From Nansenia antarctica (lineage: Eukaryota > Chordata > Actinopteri > Argentiniformes > Microstomatidae): 64,000 nucleotides of DNA. Below the pieces are notes generated by a model. The model saw only the letters and a program-made list of their open reading frames with translations, was not told the DNA's origin and did no database searches. Every line of letters begins with the position of its first letter. The first letter of the stretch is position 1. The translations under genes and the position numbers were made by a program. Positions 1-9,959 of the stretch are shown here, in pieces. The DNA lies in NCBI GenBank assembly GCA_963989245.1, contig OZ022345.1:24846696-24910695 (forward strand), read 5' to 3'.

Positions 1-244
1 GTGTCAATAGTACTTTAATCAAATGGATCCATTCCTTCATGTTAGAAAGAGAACAGCAAGTGAAAGTCAATGGAACACTGTCAGTGACTTAACACTGCAG
101 TACAGGTGTCCCCCAAGGTTGCATTCTGTCCCCACATCTTTTCTCAGTATACACCAACGACTGTAAAAGTAACCACCCAAGCAACCATATTATAAAATAT
201 GCTGACGACACTGCAATTCTAAGTCTCCTTGCTAAAGATACAGA
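1..244 (+). pseudogene. Rex1-like LINE reverse transcriptase, 5' piece
   Basis: Part of a non-LTR retrotransposon reverse transcriptase, cut at the left by the window edge. In the frame whose codons start at multiples of 3 it shows the RT motifs GVPQGCILSP (from 105) and YADD (198-209). An in-frame TAA at 90-92 breaks the frame, so this is a dead copy. The sequence stops at the 8-bp TSD GATACAGA (237-244) of the hAT element and resumes in the same frame after the second TSD copy at 3612. Assignment to the Rex1/CR1 group rests on the motif order and on similarity to the longer copy at 36-38 kb; another CR1-group family is possible. Confidence 0.8.
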
Positions 245-956
245 CATAGGTGAAAGTGGGCCGGAACGGTCCGGTGCTGCGTTCCGGCAAGACTTTCTGT
301 GCCGGAACGCCGTTGGGGGAAGAGATGCAGCTGCCTGTCAATCAAAATCCGATTGCTGCAGATTGCAGAAGCAATCACGATTCACAATCCATAATTTCCA
401 ACAAGGAAACACATGGCTGACGTCAGTGGCGTGCAGTCAGGTGAGGCAGGGTAGGCAGTGCCTCACCCAGGCATTTAAGAAAGAAAAAGAATATCAGTCT
501 TTTTAAAATATTTTTTTATTATTTTTTTATCTCAAAAATATATAGATTTTTTATTTATTTTACTAATTATTCTTAACTTTAATGTGTTAAAATGTTGTTA
601 AAATAAAAATAAATGATGTAAAATGTGTTGTTTTAAAAATAGAATGCATGCCCTGGCACCAGGAGAGTTTGCTCCCAAAGCTAGCTGATTGCTGGCGAGA
701 GGCTGAGGCAGACTGTGCTTGTGCCTCTGTGCTATGCGAAGTGATAGACCAACGGTTTCGTAGGTTTGCGCATGCGTAGTCTGTTCTCACATTGTCTTCA
801 TTGATGGACGTTGAGGCACCGTGCCACGCTGCCTCTGACTGTCTGACAGCATGATTGACAGTTTGCGTTTGGCTTGTTTGGCTTGCCGTAGCGGCATTCC
901 TCTGCTGTTTGCGCCACGGTTCTACATTTCCCCAGCTAACTTGCGATCTCGGCATC

Positions 957-1494
957 ATGGATATCCAACAGTTAAAAAGATTTTCAACCTTCAGTTTTGA
1001 GCAAAAAGTAAATGTGATTGAAAATGGGAGGGCAACACCTAACCTATCTCAATTAATCCAAAGGAAGGGACAGAAGATTGTACGAACATTTCAAACGGAG
1101 ATTTGCGGAGATGTCAGTTAATTTTGACTGTGACAAATTGGAAAGTCTGTCCAAATACGCAAAATACTTTGATCTAGTTAGATTAAAATCTGATTTGGTG
1201 GGATTATACTGTTCACACATGGTCCAGGGAATGTCACCTGTACAACTGCTTACATTTTTGAGGGACAATGACCTGCAGGAGACAGTACCTCAGGCCACAA
1301 AGCTATTGAAGCTGGTCTTAACTATACCTGCTACAACCGCTTCTGTGGAGAGGACCTTTTCAGCATTAAAACGCATCAAGACCTACAGCCGAAATAGGAT
1401 GGAACAGGACAGGCTTTCATCTTTGGCTCTGATTTCCATTGAAAAGGAGAGACTCATGAAACTAATGAATGCACCAGACAAGGAGGACTTCTAG
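957..1494 (+). pseudogene. hAT transposase remnant, internally deleted
   Basis: The frame starting at ATG 957 gives an N-terminal piece (MDIQQLKRFSTFSFEQK...) that ends at a stop at 1119-1121. A second frame from about 1080 to the stop at 1492-1494 gives the hAT C-terminal dimerisation domain, with the conserved block ASVERTFSALKRIK. A full hAT transposase is roughly 600-800 residues. Here the central RNase H-like catalytic region is missing and the two ends meet in different frames near 1080-1120, so the copy cannot make transposase. The N-terminal style resembles ZMYM1-like/DUF4371 hAT proteins of fish, by family knowledge only. Confidence 0.8.
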
Positions 1495-2113
1495 AACAAA
1501 GTGATCAGCATCTTCGTCCAGAAGGATAGACGGATGGACTTCAGTTACAAATAAAGTAAGTGCCCCCATCCCATTGGCTTTGTGCATGTTATAATGTGAT
1601 GGTGGTTGTGGTGCGCTGACACCAAACTCATTCCCGGACAGCGCTGCCTGTCTTCTCGCTCTCTCTCGCTCTCTCTCCCTCGTCGTCTGTCTCATTCAGA
1701 CGACCGAATAGCCTATAGTAGTAGTATAGTATATAGTATATATAGTATAGTAGTATAATAGCCTATAGTAGTAGGCCTACTTCTTGAAGAAGTGAGTTTT
1801 GAGCCTGCGTTAAAAGATATAAGGGCTATTTGATTGTCTTTATAGTATGCGCTATGCCATTTGAAGTCTGGCTGCTGCGTTACTCGCATGATTTTTTTAA
1901 ATAGCTCACTGCCTACCCAGCCAATGACCTCACTGCACGTTACTGGCTGACGTTATGTTTCCTTGCGTCTATTTTAATACCTTTGAAAAGGACATGTTAA
2001 CCCGCTTTACAGTAGACCCGACGCGACGCGACGTGGTTGGGTGGGCAGCACTGGGCACTGAGACAGTCCGACCGGGATTACAGTCGCGCCGCGAGCTGCA
2101 TGTAACGTAGCAA

Positions 2114-2795
2114 TTATGGAAGCATATAGTGGACTTTATTCAAATGTTAATGCAATTTGAGATTGCATTTGCATGTTCCACTTTTGCATGCATTCTTTCA
2201 GACAATATTCAAATTCAAATGGAATTCTAATTATTTGCTTTTTCATTTTCATGTACCTGATGTGCACATTCGCTGTCAATATTAAAATGATAATGCAAAG
2301 CCATTTGACATTTAATTTTCAAAGTCATGCGCTGCTTTGTAGCTGACAAAATTCAAAAGTTCATTCTAATGTGAAAATTACTATGCAATCCCAAAATAGC
2401 ATATTCATTTGCCACTTTTGCCTGCGTTATTTGGGTCAATATTCAAATTGTAATGCAATAATGTGATACGCAATTGCATTTACATGTTCTAGTAAACACA
2501 TCCGCTTTGTAGCTGACAAAATTCAAATGTTCATTCTAATGTGAAAATGACTATGCAATCCCAAAATAGCATATTCATTTGCCACTTTTGCCTGCGTTAT
2601 TTGAGTCAATATTCAAATTGTAATGCAATAATGTGATTAGCAATTGCATTTATATGTTCTAGGAAACACATCCGCTCATTAGAATTGTATTTGAATTTGA
2701 ATATTGTCTGAAAGAATGCATGCAAAAGTGGAACATGCAAATGCAATCTCAAATTGCATTAACATTTGAATTTAGTCCACTATATGCTTCCATAA
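2114..2795. repeat. fold-back (palindromic) element with internal tandem repeat
   Basis: Two nearly identical inverted arms of about 118 bp (2114-2232 and 2680-2795), both beginning TTATGGAAGCATATAGTGGA when read inward, enclose a roughly 450-bp centre. The centre holds two direct copies of a unit of about 165 bp (starting near 2336 and 2505; both contain GTAGCTGACAAAATTCAAA). GCAA flanks both sides (2110-2113 and 2796-2799), a possible 4-bp TSD. No coding frame. It sits inside the hAT element. Confidence 0.75.
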
Positions 2796-2800
2796 GCAAG

Positions 2801-2903
2801 CCGTGTTGCCAGATTGGGCTACTTTTGGTCACACTGGACGGGTGGATTCGGCAGCTTTTAGACTGGTTGGGCTGGAAATTGTCAATTCCATCTGGCAACC
2901 CTG
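2801..2903. mobile_element. short hAT-type MITE (GTTGCCAGAT family)
   Basis: About 103 bp with inverted ends TGTTGCCAGAT and ATCTGGCAACCCTG. Flanking 8-mers (taagcaag / gtagcaaa) match at only five positions, so the TSD is weak. Related sequences occur at 62276-62376 (both ends) and about 50219-50272 (right part only), making this a small dispersed family in the window. Confidence 0.6.
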
Positions 2904-3611
2904 GTAGCAAAATATGTGCATACGTATCTGGTAGCCTACTGGTACTTTCAAATCGCATCGTATTATTATTATTATTATTATTAATAATAATTACAATTTA
3001 CAATACAAATACAACAATTGGGGGTCCCTCAAAGAAAATTTGGGCACTGCGCGCGCACAACATCAACCTCCAAGGCTTGATTCTGACCCAGGAAAAACCC
3101 TTGTATGTACTGTATAACATGATAGCCATCTATGAGCAATGCACTGTATATAAGATGATGACCAAGGGTCTTTCTGCTGCTGACCAAGGGGTTGAGTTCA
3201 CTTGATGAGGCCCAATTTGTTTTAGACTCTGTAGGCTACTGTATTATTTGTTTATTAAGACTTAAGATATATTATCTGAATTCCTCTGGTTTTATCAAAT
3301 GTTCCAATTATTTTCATTTCTTGTGCTGGTTTAAAATTGCAGGAAAGTAGCACAAATAATTGTGTGGGAGAGAGGGGCCGCCGCTACCAAAACGTGCACA
3401 GTTTTGGGTCGCTCCACCACCAAAAACTCTCACTCCAAACTTTTGGTGAAACTTGGCAGCCCTAAAGTGTTTCTAATTTCGACACCAACACCACAATGTG
3501 TGTGTTCAGGGATGCATGAAGCTGGGGGCAGGAGGAGAACAATATGAAACGATGAAGGTTGGGGTAGTAGCCTATAGTTCCTGTAAGAAACTCAAACCAC
3601 TTTCACCCCTG

Positions 3612-4466
3612 GATACAGACCCCTCGGTGCTCCATTATGAGATTAACATATTCATTAAATGGTGCGACAGCAACCATCTCATCTTAAACCTCACCAAAAC
3701 TCAGGAGGTTGTGTTAGACCCAAGGCAGGTAACTGACCATGAGCCTGTGGTCGTCAAAGAACAAATAATCATCCAGGTGCCCTCTTATAAGTACTTAGGT
3801 ATTCAATTAGACAACCATCTCTGCTGGAATACACACATAGACAGCTTATGTAACAGCAGAGGCTTTATCACCTGAGGCGACTCAGACTTTATGGGGTGAG
3901 AAAGCAGATCATGAGATTTTTTTTTTTATATCAGTCCATTGTTGAAAGTGTAATCAGATATGGAATAATTGTGTGGTTTGGCAACTTAACTGTACAACAA
4001 AAAAACAGACTAGTCAGCATTCACAAAACAGCCATGAAAAGTGTAGGTGAAAGAGACTATGTGATCCTAAATAAACTATATGAAAAAGGCTAATAAGATC
4101 ATCGCAGACCCCCAACATCCGCTCTCCACAGAATACGAAGTTCTCCCCCTAGGTAGAAGGTTTCGCATGCCAAGATGTAATAATAAGCTCTTAAAACTAT
4201 AATTTGTCCCATTCTCCATTAAACTAATCAATTCGCTCAAGCAGAAACGATGATTAGGACATGACCACCAGCACCTGCACTTTATCTTAGACACCACTTG
4301 AAGGGTTATGTGCAATATACAGTATATATACCAAATGATGCCATGTCCAGGTGGAAACTGCTGCCAATGTCACTCAATGTTTGTTGCTGTCCTGTTGTTT
4401 ACTTTGCCTGCTGTATGTTGTATGTATCGTCTCTGTTGCACTAGAAGCGGGGACATTAAAGTATAA
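3612..4466 (+). pseudogene. Rex1-like LINE reverse transcriptase, 3' piece and 3' tail
   Basis: Continues the LINE broken at 244. From 3612 to about 3875 the frame encodes the RT thumb region (motifs YKYLGIQLD and ILNLTKTQE). After a frameshift, 3896-4093 encodes the terminal domain (SIVESVIRYGIIVWFGNLT). The remainder is degenerate 3'UTR ending in GACATTAAAGTATAATC near 4450-4466, a short A-rich tail. Stops and frame changes make it non-functional. It abuts the 3' tail of the minus-strand L2 element. Confidence 0.8.
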
Positions 4467-5124
4467 TCAAATCATCAAATCAAATCAAATTTTATTTGTA
4501 TAGCGCATTTCTTACAAGATGCAACTCAATGCGCTTCACACAATGAAAATGTTCAGTCAATCAGTCAATCAATCAATCAATACTGACAGAGCCGCGAGCA
4601 GGCAAAAGTAAAAAACCTGTATACTATGTAGCCAGAAAAAAATCCCTTGCAGCCCTCTACCAATAGAGCGACTACTAGCCAGTTTGCTTACCAGTACCCA
4701 GCGGTCCCCCAGGGGAGGCCAAGGACCACCGGCACAAAGCAAGCAAGCAAGGGCAAAAACCTGTACACCATGTATCCAGGAAAAATTCCTTGCATATTAT
4801 CGGCGTACACACTGTCCATAAATTTAGTGTTGTATTTGCATCGTTCTGCATCCAGTATGGTCACAGGTCCTGCCAAAAGAGAAACTTAAGCACAGTTATG
4901 ATGCAACAACACAATAGAGACAATAAAGATGACAGCAATACAACCTGATGGTGGTCCTGGTACACCCTTGTACCGGTTCCAGTACTGCTCTAGGTGCTAT
5001 TTGGAGCTGACAGTGCCTCATCAGCACCCGGGTCCATTTTCCTGTCAACACAAATCTCAAAACACGAGTATGGTGTAATGGCCTAGTGATCCTAGTTCTA
5101 TAATGTCCAATGTCTCCCTTAGTA

Positions 5125-8082
5125 TCAAAAGGCGACATTGAATAAGTAGGTTTTGAGGTCACGCTTAAAAATTTCCTGAGTTTTAGACAACCTCAGGCCC
5201 TCAGGTAGGGTGTTCCACAATCTAGGAGCATATATGCTAAAAGCTGATCCTCCAAATCTCTTTGTCCTAGCCTCTGGCACTATTAAAAGTTCCGTGCCAC
5301 TAGACCGTAGGGGTCTAGCTGGTGTGTATCTTATGAGCATGTCCACCATGTAATTGGGTGCATCACAGTGAAGGGATTTATAAACTAGTAAAAGGATCTT
5401 AAAGTCTATTCTATGACTGACAGGGAGCCAGTGTAGTGATCTCAAGACAGGTGTGATGTGCGCTCTCCGTTTGGTCCTAGTAAGGACACGAGCAGCAGCA
5501 TTTTGAACCATTTGTAGTCTATTTATCATTTTTTTGGGGAGACCTGTCAGGAGAGCATTACAGTAATCTAGCCTACTAGTAACAAACGCATGCATTAATT
5601 TTTCAGTGTCTGCCTGGGAGAGAAATGATTGTACCTTAGTGATGTTTCTTAGATGGTAGAAGGATGTTTTAATAGTGTTATTAATATGAGTTTCAAAATT
5701 TAGATCTGGGTCAATTATGACACCAAGATTCCTGGCCTGACACTTAGTGTTAAGAGCTAGTGTTTTCAAGTGTGCAGATAATTTCTCTCTCCCAGTTTTC
5801 TCGCCAATGATCAATACCTCTGTTTTTTCTTGATTGAGTTGGAGAAAGTTTTGTGTCATCCAAATATTAATATCGGCAATACAGTCTATCAGGTGGTCGA
5901 TCATCTTGTAGTCGTTGGGAGTTACTGAGATATAAAGCTGAGTGTCGTCAGCATAGCTGTGGTAGTTAACGCTATGCTTCTTGATAACAGAACTGAGGGG
6001 TAGCATGTATAGGCTAAAAAGCAACGGTCCTAAAATGGACCCCTGGGGAACTCCACAGGTTGTGCTATAATTTTTTGACTTATGGTCACCAAGGGCTACA
6101 AAGTAGTCTCGGTCAGCCAGGTAAGTCCTGAACCAGTTTAAGACCGGACCTGAGAGGCCAACCCAAGTCTCAAGTCTCTCAATAAGTATGGAGTGGTCTA
6201 CCGTATCAAAGGCTGCACTTAAGTCTAAGAGTACAAGAATCGAGAGTTTTTTCGAGTCTGCATTTATCCTAAGGTCATTAGTTACCTTAAGCAAAGCGGT
6301 TTCTGTGCTGTGGTATGATCGGAAACCTGACTGAAGTGGGTCATACCTATTATTTAGGACTAAGAATTCATGAAGCTGTCTATACGCTGCCTTTTCTAAA
6401 ATTTTGCTTAGAAAAGTGAGATTGGATATTGGTCTACAGTTTTTTGGATCAGAAGGATCTAGGTTACTTTTCTTCAGGGTGGGTCTAACCAGGGCAGTTT
6501 TAAGCGCCGCTGGAAATATCCCTTTAAGTAGGGAGTGATTTACAATGCCTAGTATGTCATCAGACACAGATTCAAAAATGTCCTTAAAAAAGGTGGTAGG
6601 AATAGGGTCAAGAGGACACGTAGACGGTTTAAGCTGTGACACAATTTTACCTAATGTTTCCGTACTAATCATGGTGAACATGCTCATAGTCATGTTCTGT
6701 GGTGGCGGATCTGTGGTGCTACACAAACCTAGTCTTTCCTGAGTAATACACATTCTAATATTTGTTATCTTATCCCTGAAGTGGGCTGCAAATTCCTCGC
6801 ATTTGGTGACAGAGGCTGCGCCGTCTAGAGTTCTAGGAGCAGGGTTTACAAGGCAATCAATTGTCGAGAACAAGACCCTGGGGTTATTCTTGTTTGTAGA
6901 TATTATCTTTGAGAAGTGATTTTTTCTAGCATTTCGCATTGCCAAGTTAAAGGCAGATAGATGTTCTTTAAAAATATTCTGATCAATCTGTAATTTGCTC
7001 TTTCTCCATCTGCGCTCAGCTTTCCTACATGTTCTCTTTAGGAGATTTATTTCACTGTTTCGCCATGGTGCTCTCCTCTTGGCTCCAACCTTTTTTAGTT
7101 TGGTAGGTGCCAGGGAGTCTAGGGCCATTTTTACTTTATTGTTAAAGGTAATTACTAAGTCGTTTTCACATAACGTGGGAGTTGTGTGATTACTGTTCAT
7201 TAAAGCTTTGAAATGTTCAGCCACTGCAGGGGTAAGATAACGTTTTTTAACAACACGTTCAGCATTGCTTTCAGCTTTACGTGTTACAATGGTAAAGAAA
7301 ATACAGAAATGGTCAGAGAGGGCCAGGTCGCTGATACCTGATATTGAGACCTCAAGACCCTTTGTAATCACAAGATCAAGGGTATGGCCATGATTGTGAG
7401 TGGGTTCATTGACATGTTGGACAAAATCCATAGATTCCAAGAGGTCAATAAATTCCCTAGCCCTCAAGTCAGCCTCATTATCAACATGAAAGTTAAAATC
7501 ACCAGTGATAATAATCCTATCATAGTTGGGATGGATAATGGATAGGAACTCAGAGAAGTCAGGTAGGAAGGTAGGGGCTGGTTTCGGCGGCCTGTATACA
7601 GTTACCGTAAGAATAGGTGGTTGGCATGCCATAACTGTGGCATGATATTCAAAGGAGGAGAATATATCAAAGGATATGCTCCTGCAGTTTAGGTTATTTG
7701 AAGCTATGGTAGCTGTTCCTCCCCCCTTTTTTCCATTTCTGATTGATTGGAAAAAACTGTAGTTGGGGGGAGATGCCTCAATAAGGGCTGCTGCTCCATT
7801 TGTATCTAGCCAGGTTTCTGTGAGTAGCATACAGTCGAGTTTTCTATCACAAATGAGCTCATTTATGATAAATGTTTTTTTGTTTGATAGGGACCTGATA
7901 TTCAAAATTGCCATGGAGATGTCATTTTGACACTGGGACTGACTCGAGGGCATCCTTAATGAAATGGGTAATACATTTCTCAAATTTGCGCCAGGTATTG
8001 CCTTATTTGTGGTGGAGGGAGTCCGATGGGAGACAATAGTCTGGATGGCATGTTTGGTGTAAGAGGAATGGATCGGACTCAT
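5125..8082 (-). CDS. L2 LINE ORF2: endonuclease and reverse transcriptase
   Basis: 985 codons from ATG (8080-8082), close to the usual length of CR1/L2 ORF2. The N-terminal half is an APE-type endonuclease that nicks target DNA: catalytic motifs GDFN at residues 194-197 and SDHF at 256-259, with VYRPP between. The central part is the reverse transcriptase, with GVPQGSILGP and the catalytic YADD at residues 710-713. The C-terminal part (YAPRLWNTLPEGLR near the end) is typical of the L2/CR1 group. No stop or frameshift is present, so the enzyme could be functional. It would act on its own RNA by target-primed reverse transcription. The start lies 6 nt after the ORF1 stop. L2 versus another CR1-group lineage is inferred from motif style. 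Confidence 0.9.
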   Translation of the reverse strand: MSPIHSSYTKHAIQTIVSHRTPSTTNKAIPGANLRNVLPISLRMPSSQSQCQNDISMAILNIRSLSNKKTFIINELICDRKLDCMLLTETWLDTNGAAALIEASPPNYSFFQSIRNGKKGGGTATIASNNLNCRSISFDIFSSFEYHATVMACQPPILTVTVYRPPKPAPTFLPDFSEFLSIIHPNYDRIIITGDFNFHVDNEADLRAREFIDLLESMDFVQHVNEPTHNHGHTLDLVITKGLEVSISGISDLALSDHFCIFFTIVTRKAESNAERVVKKRYLTPAVAEHFKALMNSNHTTPTLCENDLVITFNNKVKMALDSLAPTKLKKVGAKRRAPWRNSEINLLKRTCRKAERRWRKSKLQIDQNIFKEHLSAFNLAMRNARKNHFSKIISTNKNNPRVLFSTIDCLVNPAPRTLDGAASVTKCEEFAAHFRDKITNIRMCITQERLGLCSTTDPPPQNMTMSMFTMISTETLGKIVSQLKPSTCPLDPIPTTFFKDIFESVSDDILGIVNHSLLKGIFPAALKTALVRPTLKKSNLDPSDPKNCRPISNLTFLSKILEKAAYRQLHEFLVLNNRYDPLQSGFRSYHSTETALLKVTNDLRINADSKKLSILVLLDLSAAFDTVDHSILIERLETWVGLSGPVLNWFRTYLADRDYFVALGDHKSKNYSTTCGVPQGSILGPLLFSLYMLPLSSVIKKHSVNYHSYADDTQLYISVTPNDYKMIDHLIDCIADINIWMTQNFLQLNQEKTEVLIIGEKTGREKLSAHLKTLALNTKCQARNLGVIIDPDLNFETHINNTIKTSFYHLRNITKVQSFLSQADTEKLMHAFVTSRLDYCNALLTGLPKKMINRLQMVQNAAARVLTRTKRRAHITPVLRSLHWLPVSHRIDFKILLLVYKSLHCDAPNYMVDMLIRYTPARPLRSSGTELLIVPEARTKRFGGSAFSIYAPRLWNTLPEGLRLSKTQEIFKRDLKTYLFNVAF

Positions 8083-8088
8083 CCCACA

Positions 8089-9018
8089 TCAGCGTTGACA
8101 GGGCACCGGCCAGGTCCAGGGCTGGACAGCGAGGTCCATGGACATCGACAGCAGGCGGGCACCATACCTGTTTGGGTGAAACCTATCTCTCGCAAACAGC
8201 TCATTACGGTTAAAGAACGTGGTGAAATTGTCTATAAATGGGATTTGCGTATGACAGCAGTATCCCTGTAGCCAAAGGTGAAGACTTCGAATTCTACTGT
8301 ATTTGGTGTCGCCATACCTGGGACTCGGGAAGGGGCCCGAGATGATGCAGGTCTTACCTGTGCCCTTGACGGTGGCGATGAGGGCTCGGAAGTCGTCCTT
8401 CAGCTCCTCCGACCTCTCCCGTCCGATGTCGTTGGCACCTACGTGGACGATGACGGAGGTGACCTGGGGGGGAGCATCCTCCACCAGCATCGGGACTACC
8501 GCGGCGACGTCCCTCACCTTGGCACCTGGGATGCAGTGGGTTATGGCCTTCGGGACTGCAACATGGCGGACCATGGACGAGCCTATTACAAGCACAGAGG
8601 GGGGGGGGGGGGGGGGAGAAGAGCGGGTGCGGGGGGGGGGAGGTGACACGAACTGTAGTCTCCTCTGCTGGCGGCGTGATGGACCTGTAGGGGGCCCAGG
8701 GTGGGAGAGGGGGAGAGAGAGAGGGAGGGCGTGTGGTCTCTGGGGCGGGGGCGGGGCCAGGCGTGTGGTCTCTGGGGCGGGGGTGGGGCCAGGCGTGTGG
8801 TCTCTAGGGGCGGGGGCGGGGCCAGGCGTGTGGTCTCTAGGGGCGGGGGCGGGGCCAGGCGTGTGGTCTCTGGGGGTGGGGGTGCAGGCCCTGGCTCTCT
8901 TCGGCTTCGGTGTGGACTGGTGGCTCTGCAGCGCCTCGAAGCTGTTCCGCAGCAGGAGGGCCTCATGGGGGTTGGTGCCAGAGGAGTCGTTGGTATCAAT
9001 CAATATGTTGCTCCCCTT
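8089..9018 (-). CDS. L2 LINE ORF1 with SGNH/GDSL esterase domain, 5'-truncated
   Basis: Open from 9018 (a TAG precedes it at 9019-9021) to the TGA at 8089-8091. No ATG precedes the conserved region; the first likely codons are non-ATG, so the natural start is missing. Counting from 9003, the first 130 or so residues are proline-rich with an 11-residue tandem repeat (PRDHTPGPAPA). The rest is an SGNH-hydrolase fold: GSSM (nucleophile Ser, 141-144), GANDIGR (Asn block) and DRFHPN (His block). Such esterase domains are known in ORF1 of CR1/L2 LINEs and are thought to help RNP or membrane handling. Runs of C, including an 18-nt homopolymer (8599-8616), make the frame slip-prone. Confidence 0.8.
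   Translation of the reverse strand, partial: KGSNILIDTNDSSGTNPHEALLLRNSFEALQSHQSTPKPKRARACTPTPRDHTPGPAPAPRDHTPGPAPAPRDHTPGPTPAPETTRLAPPPPQRPHALPLSLPLSHPGPPTGPSRRQQRRLQFVSPPPPRTRSSPPPPPPSVLVIGSSMVRHVAVPKAITHCIPGAKVRDVAAVVPMLVEDAPPQVTSVIVHVGANDIGRERSEELKDDFRALIATVKGTGKTCIISGPFPSPRYGDTKYSRIRSLHLWLQGYCCHTQIPFIDNFTTFFNRNELFARDRFHPNRYGARLLSMSMDLAVQPWTWPVPCQR
8700..8885 (-). repeat. G-rich VNTR inside L2 ORF1
   Basis: About five copies of a unit near 33 bp (plus strand GCGTGTGGTCTCTGGGGCGG... type) encode the 11-residue proline-rich repeat on the minus strand. The plus strand is rich in GGGG runs and could form G-quadruplexes. Copy number is likely variable between L2 copies. Confidence 0.8.
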
Positions 9019-9029
9019 CTAATCAATCA

Positions 9030-9403
9030 ATATGTTGCTCCCCTTCGCGTGAGTCGCGCGTAGCTCGGGCTGTGGTTGTGATAGAGACATGAGACAGATG
9101 TACTGTATGCGCCTGGGTCTCCTGAGAGACCCTGAGTCGTTCAGAGCTGCCTACGCTGAGCTATGGTAACTCTCCCGCACCTACCGCACAATACCTCCGG
9201 AAAACCGCAAAAACTAGGCATTCACCGGTAGGGGGTAGGTGCGGGAAAGTTACCATAGCTCATCGTAGGAATCTCTGATCGACTCGGGGTTGGTCTCTAC
9301 GTGTCTAGGAGACTCAGGTGCATAAAAAACATGAAAGGGCTCATGTCTCTATCACAACCACAGCACAGCTACGCGCGAATCATGCGAAGGGGAGCAAAAT
9401 ATG
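9030..9403. repeat. fold-back element with arms of about 160-170 bp
   Basis: The left arm (from TATGTTGCTCCCCTTCGCG at 9031) and the right arm (reverse complement, ending GAAGGGGAGCAAAATAT at 9402) pair over most of their length and include CTATGGTAACT/AGTTACCATAG near the centre. The centre is near 9205-9228. The ATCAATCAATATGTTGCTCC sequence is duplicated in tandem at its left border. No coding content. Confidence 0.75.
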
Positions 9404-9554
9404 CCAAGGGACCTAACCCTATCCTAACCACTAACCACTAATAAGCTGCCAAACCAAAAGGTCTATCATATCAAAACATAATCTAGGGATGTATAGGAAT
9501 AAAAAAATCACATCTAGAATTTGCCCACCCAGATGGTAATGAAATGTTCAGGTA

Positions 9555-9808
9555 CTCTTGGCTGAGGGCTTTATCAACCAATGAAAATGCGTAGAGTGCG
9601 CCCAAGATACGCCCCTATATTTGCATACACATCTGACAATGACAAAGACAAACTATTCTATGTGAATAGATAGGTGAATACAACATTGTCTTACTCTTTA
9701 TCAGATGTGTATGCAAATATAGGGGCGTATCTTGCATGTTGTCCACGCCCCTGCGCATTTTCATTGGTTGATACTGCGCGTGACGTGATGAAGCTCTCAG
9801 CCAAGAGC
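9555..9808. repeat. MITE with inverted arms (AACCAATGAAAATGCG family)
   Basis: CTCTTGGCTGAG at 9556 and CTCAGCCAAGAG at 9797 are the ends. Both arms contain ATCAACCAATGAAAATGCG and AGATACGCCCCTATATTTGC, in opposite orientation. The left arm is shorter by an internal deletion. A third arm copy lies at about 10455-10540. Confidence 0.7.
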
Positions 9809-9899
9809 AGACACCACTTAATTTCCAATCATAGCATGTTTTTGTTTTTTTAAAAGGGCATATGAATCATAGTGGAGGTATGATATATCGCATATATAT

Positions 9900-9902
<3 letters not shown>

Positions 9903-9954
<52 letters not shown>
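9903..9954. repeat. (TA)n microsatellite, 52 bp
   Basis: Uninterrupted alternating TA. Confidence 0.95.
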
Positions 9955-9956
<2 letters not shown>

Positions 9957-9959
9957 TTT

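Larger units (their letters stand above)
245..3611 (+). mobile_element. hAT DNA transposon inserted in a LINE
   Basis: The ends form an imperfect 15-bp terminal inverted repeat: CATAGGTGAAAGTGG at 245 against CAGGGGTGAAAGTGG read from 3611 on the minus strand. It is flanked by a perfect 8-bp TSD, GATACAGA (237-244 and 3612-3619), the length typical of hAT. A GC-rich hairpin-forming stretch (about 256-315) lies just inside the left end. The element carries a transposase remnant (957-1494) and has itself received a fold-back element (2114-2795) and a small hAT MITE (2801-2903). About 1500-2100 and 2910-3600 contain no gene I can support, only AT-rich sequence and a TAG/TAT microsatellite near 1715-1780. 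Confidence 0.9.
4467..9018 (-). mobile_element. L2/Maui-type non-LTR retrotransposon, nearly full length
   Basis: Minus-strand LINE with two adjacent ORFs and a 3'UTR (5124-4467) ending in a TTTGA-type repeat tail preceded by GCGCTATACAAATAAAATT, a common 3' end of fish CR1/L2 elements. ORF1 and ORF2 are separated by only 6 nt, which suggests termination-reinitiation. The 5' end stops at a 26-bp tandem duplication (8997-9047) next to a fold-back element, so the promoter and the ORF1 start seem to be lost. ORF2 has no interruptions, so insertion is probably recent. Confidence 0.88.

Noticed and set aside
8278..9063. Gly/Arg-rich plus-strand frames opposite L2 ORF1
   Set aside because: They are shadows of the GC-rich VNTR; the minus strand carries the recognisable esterase domain.
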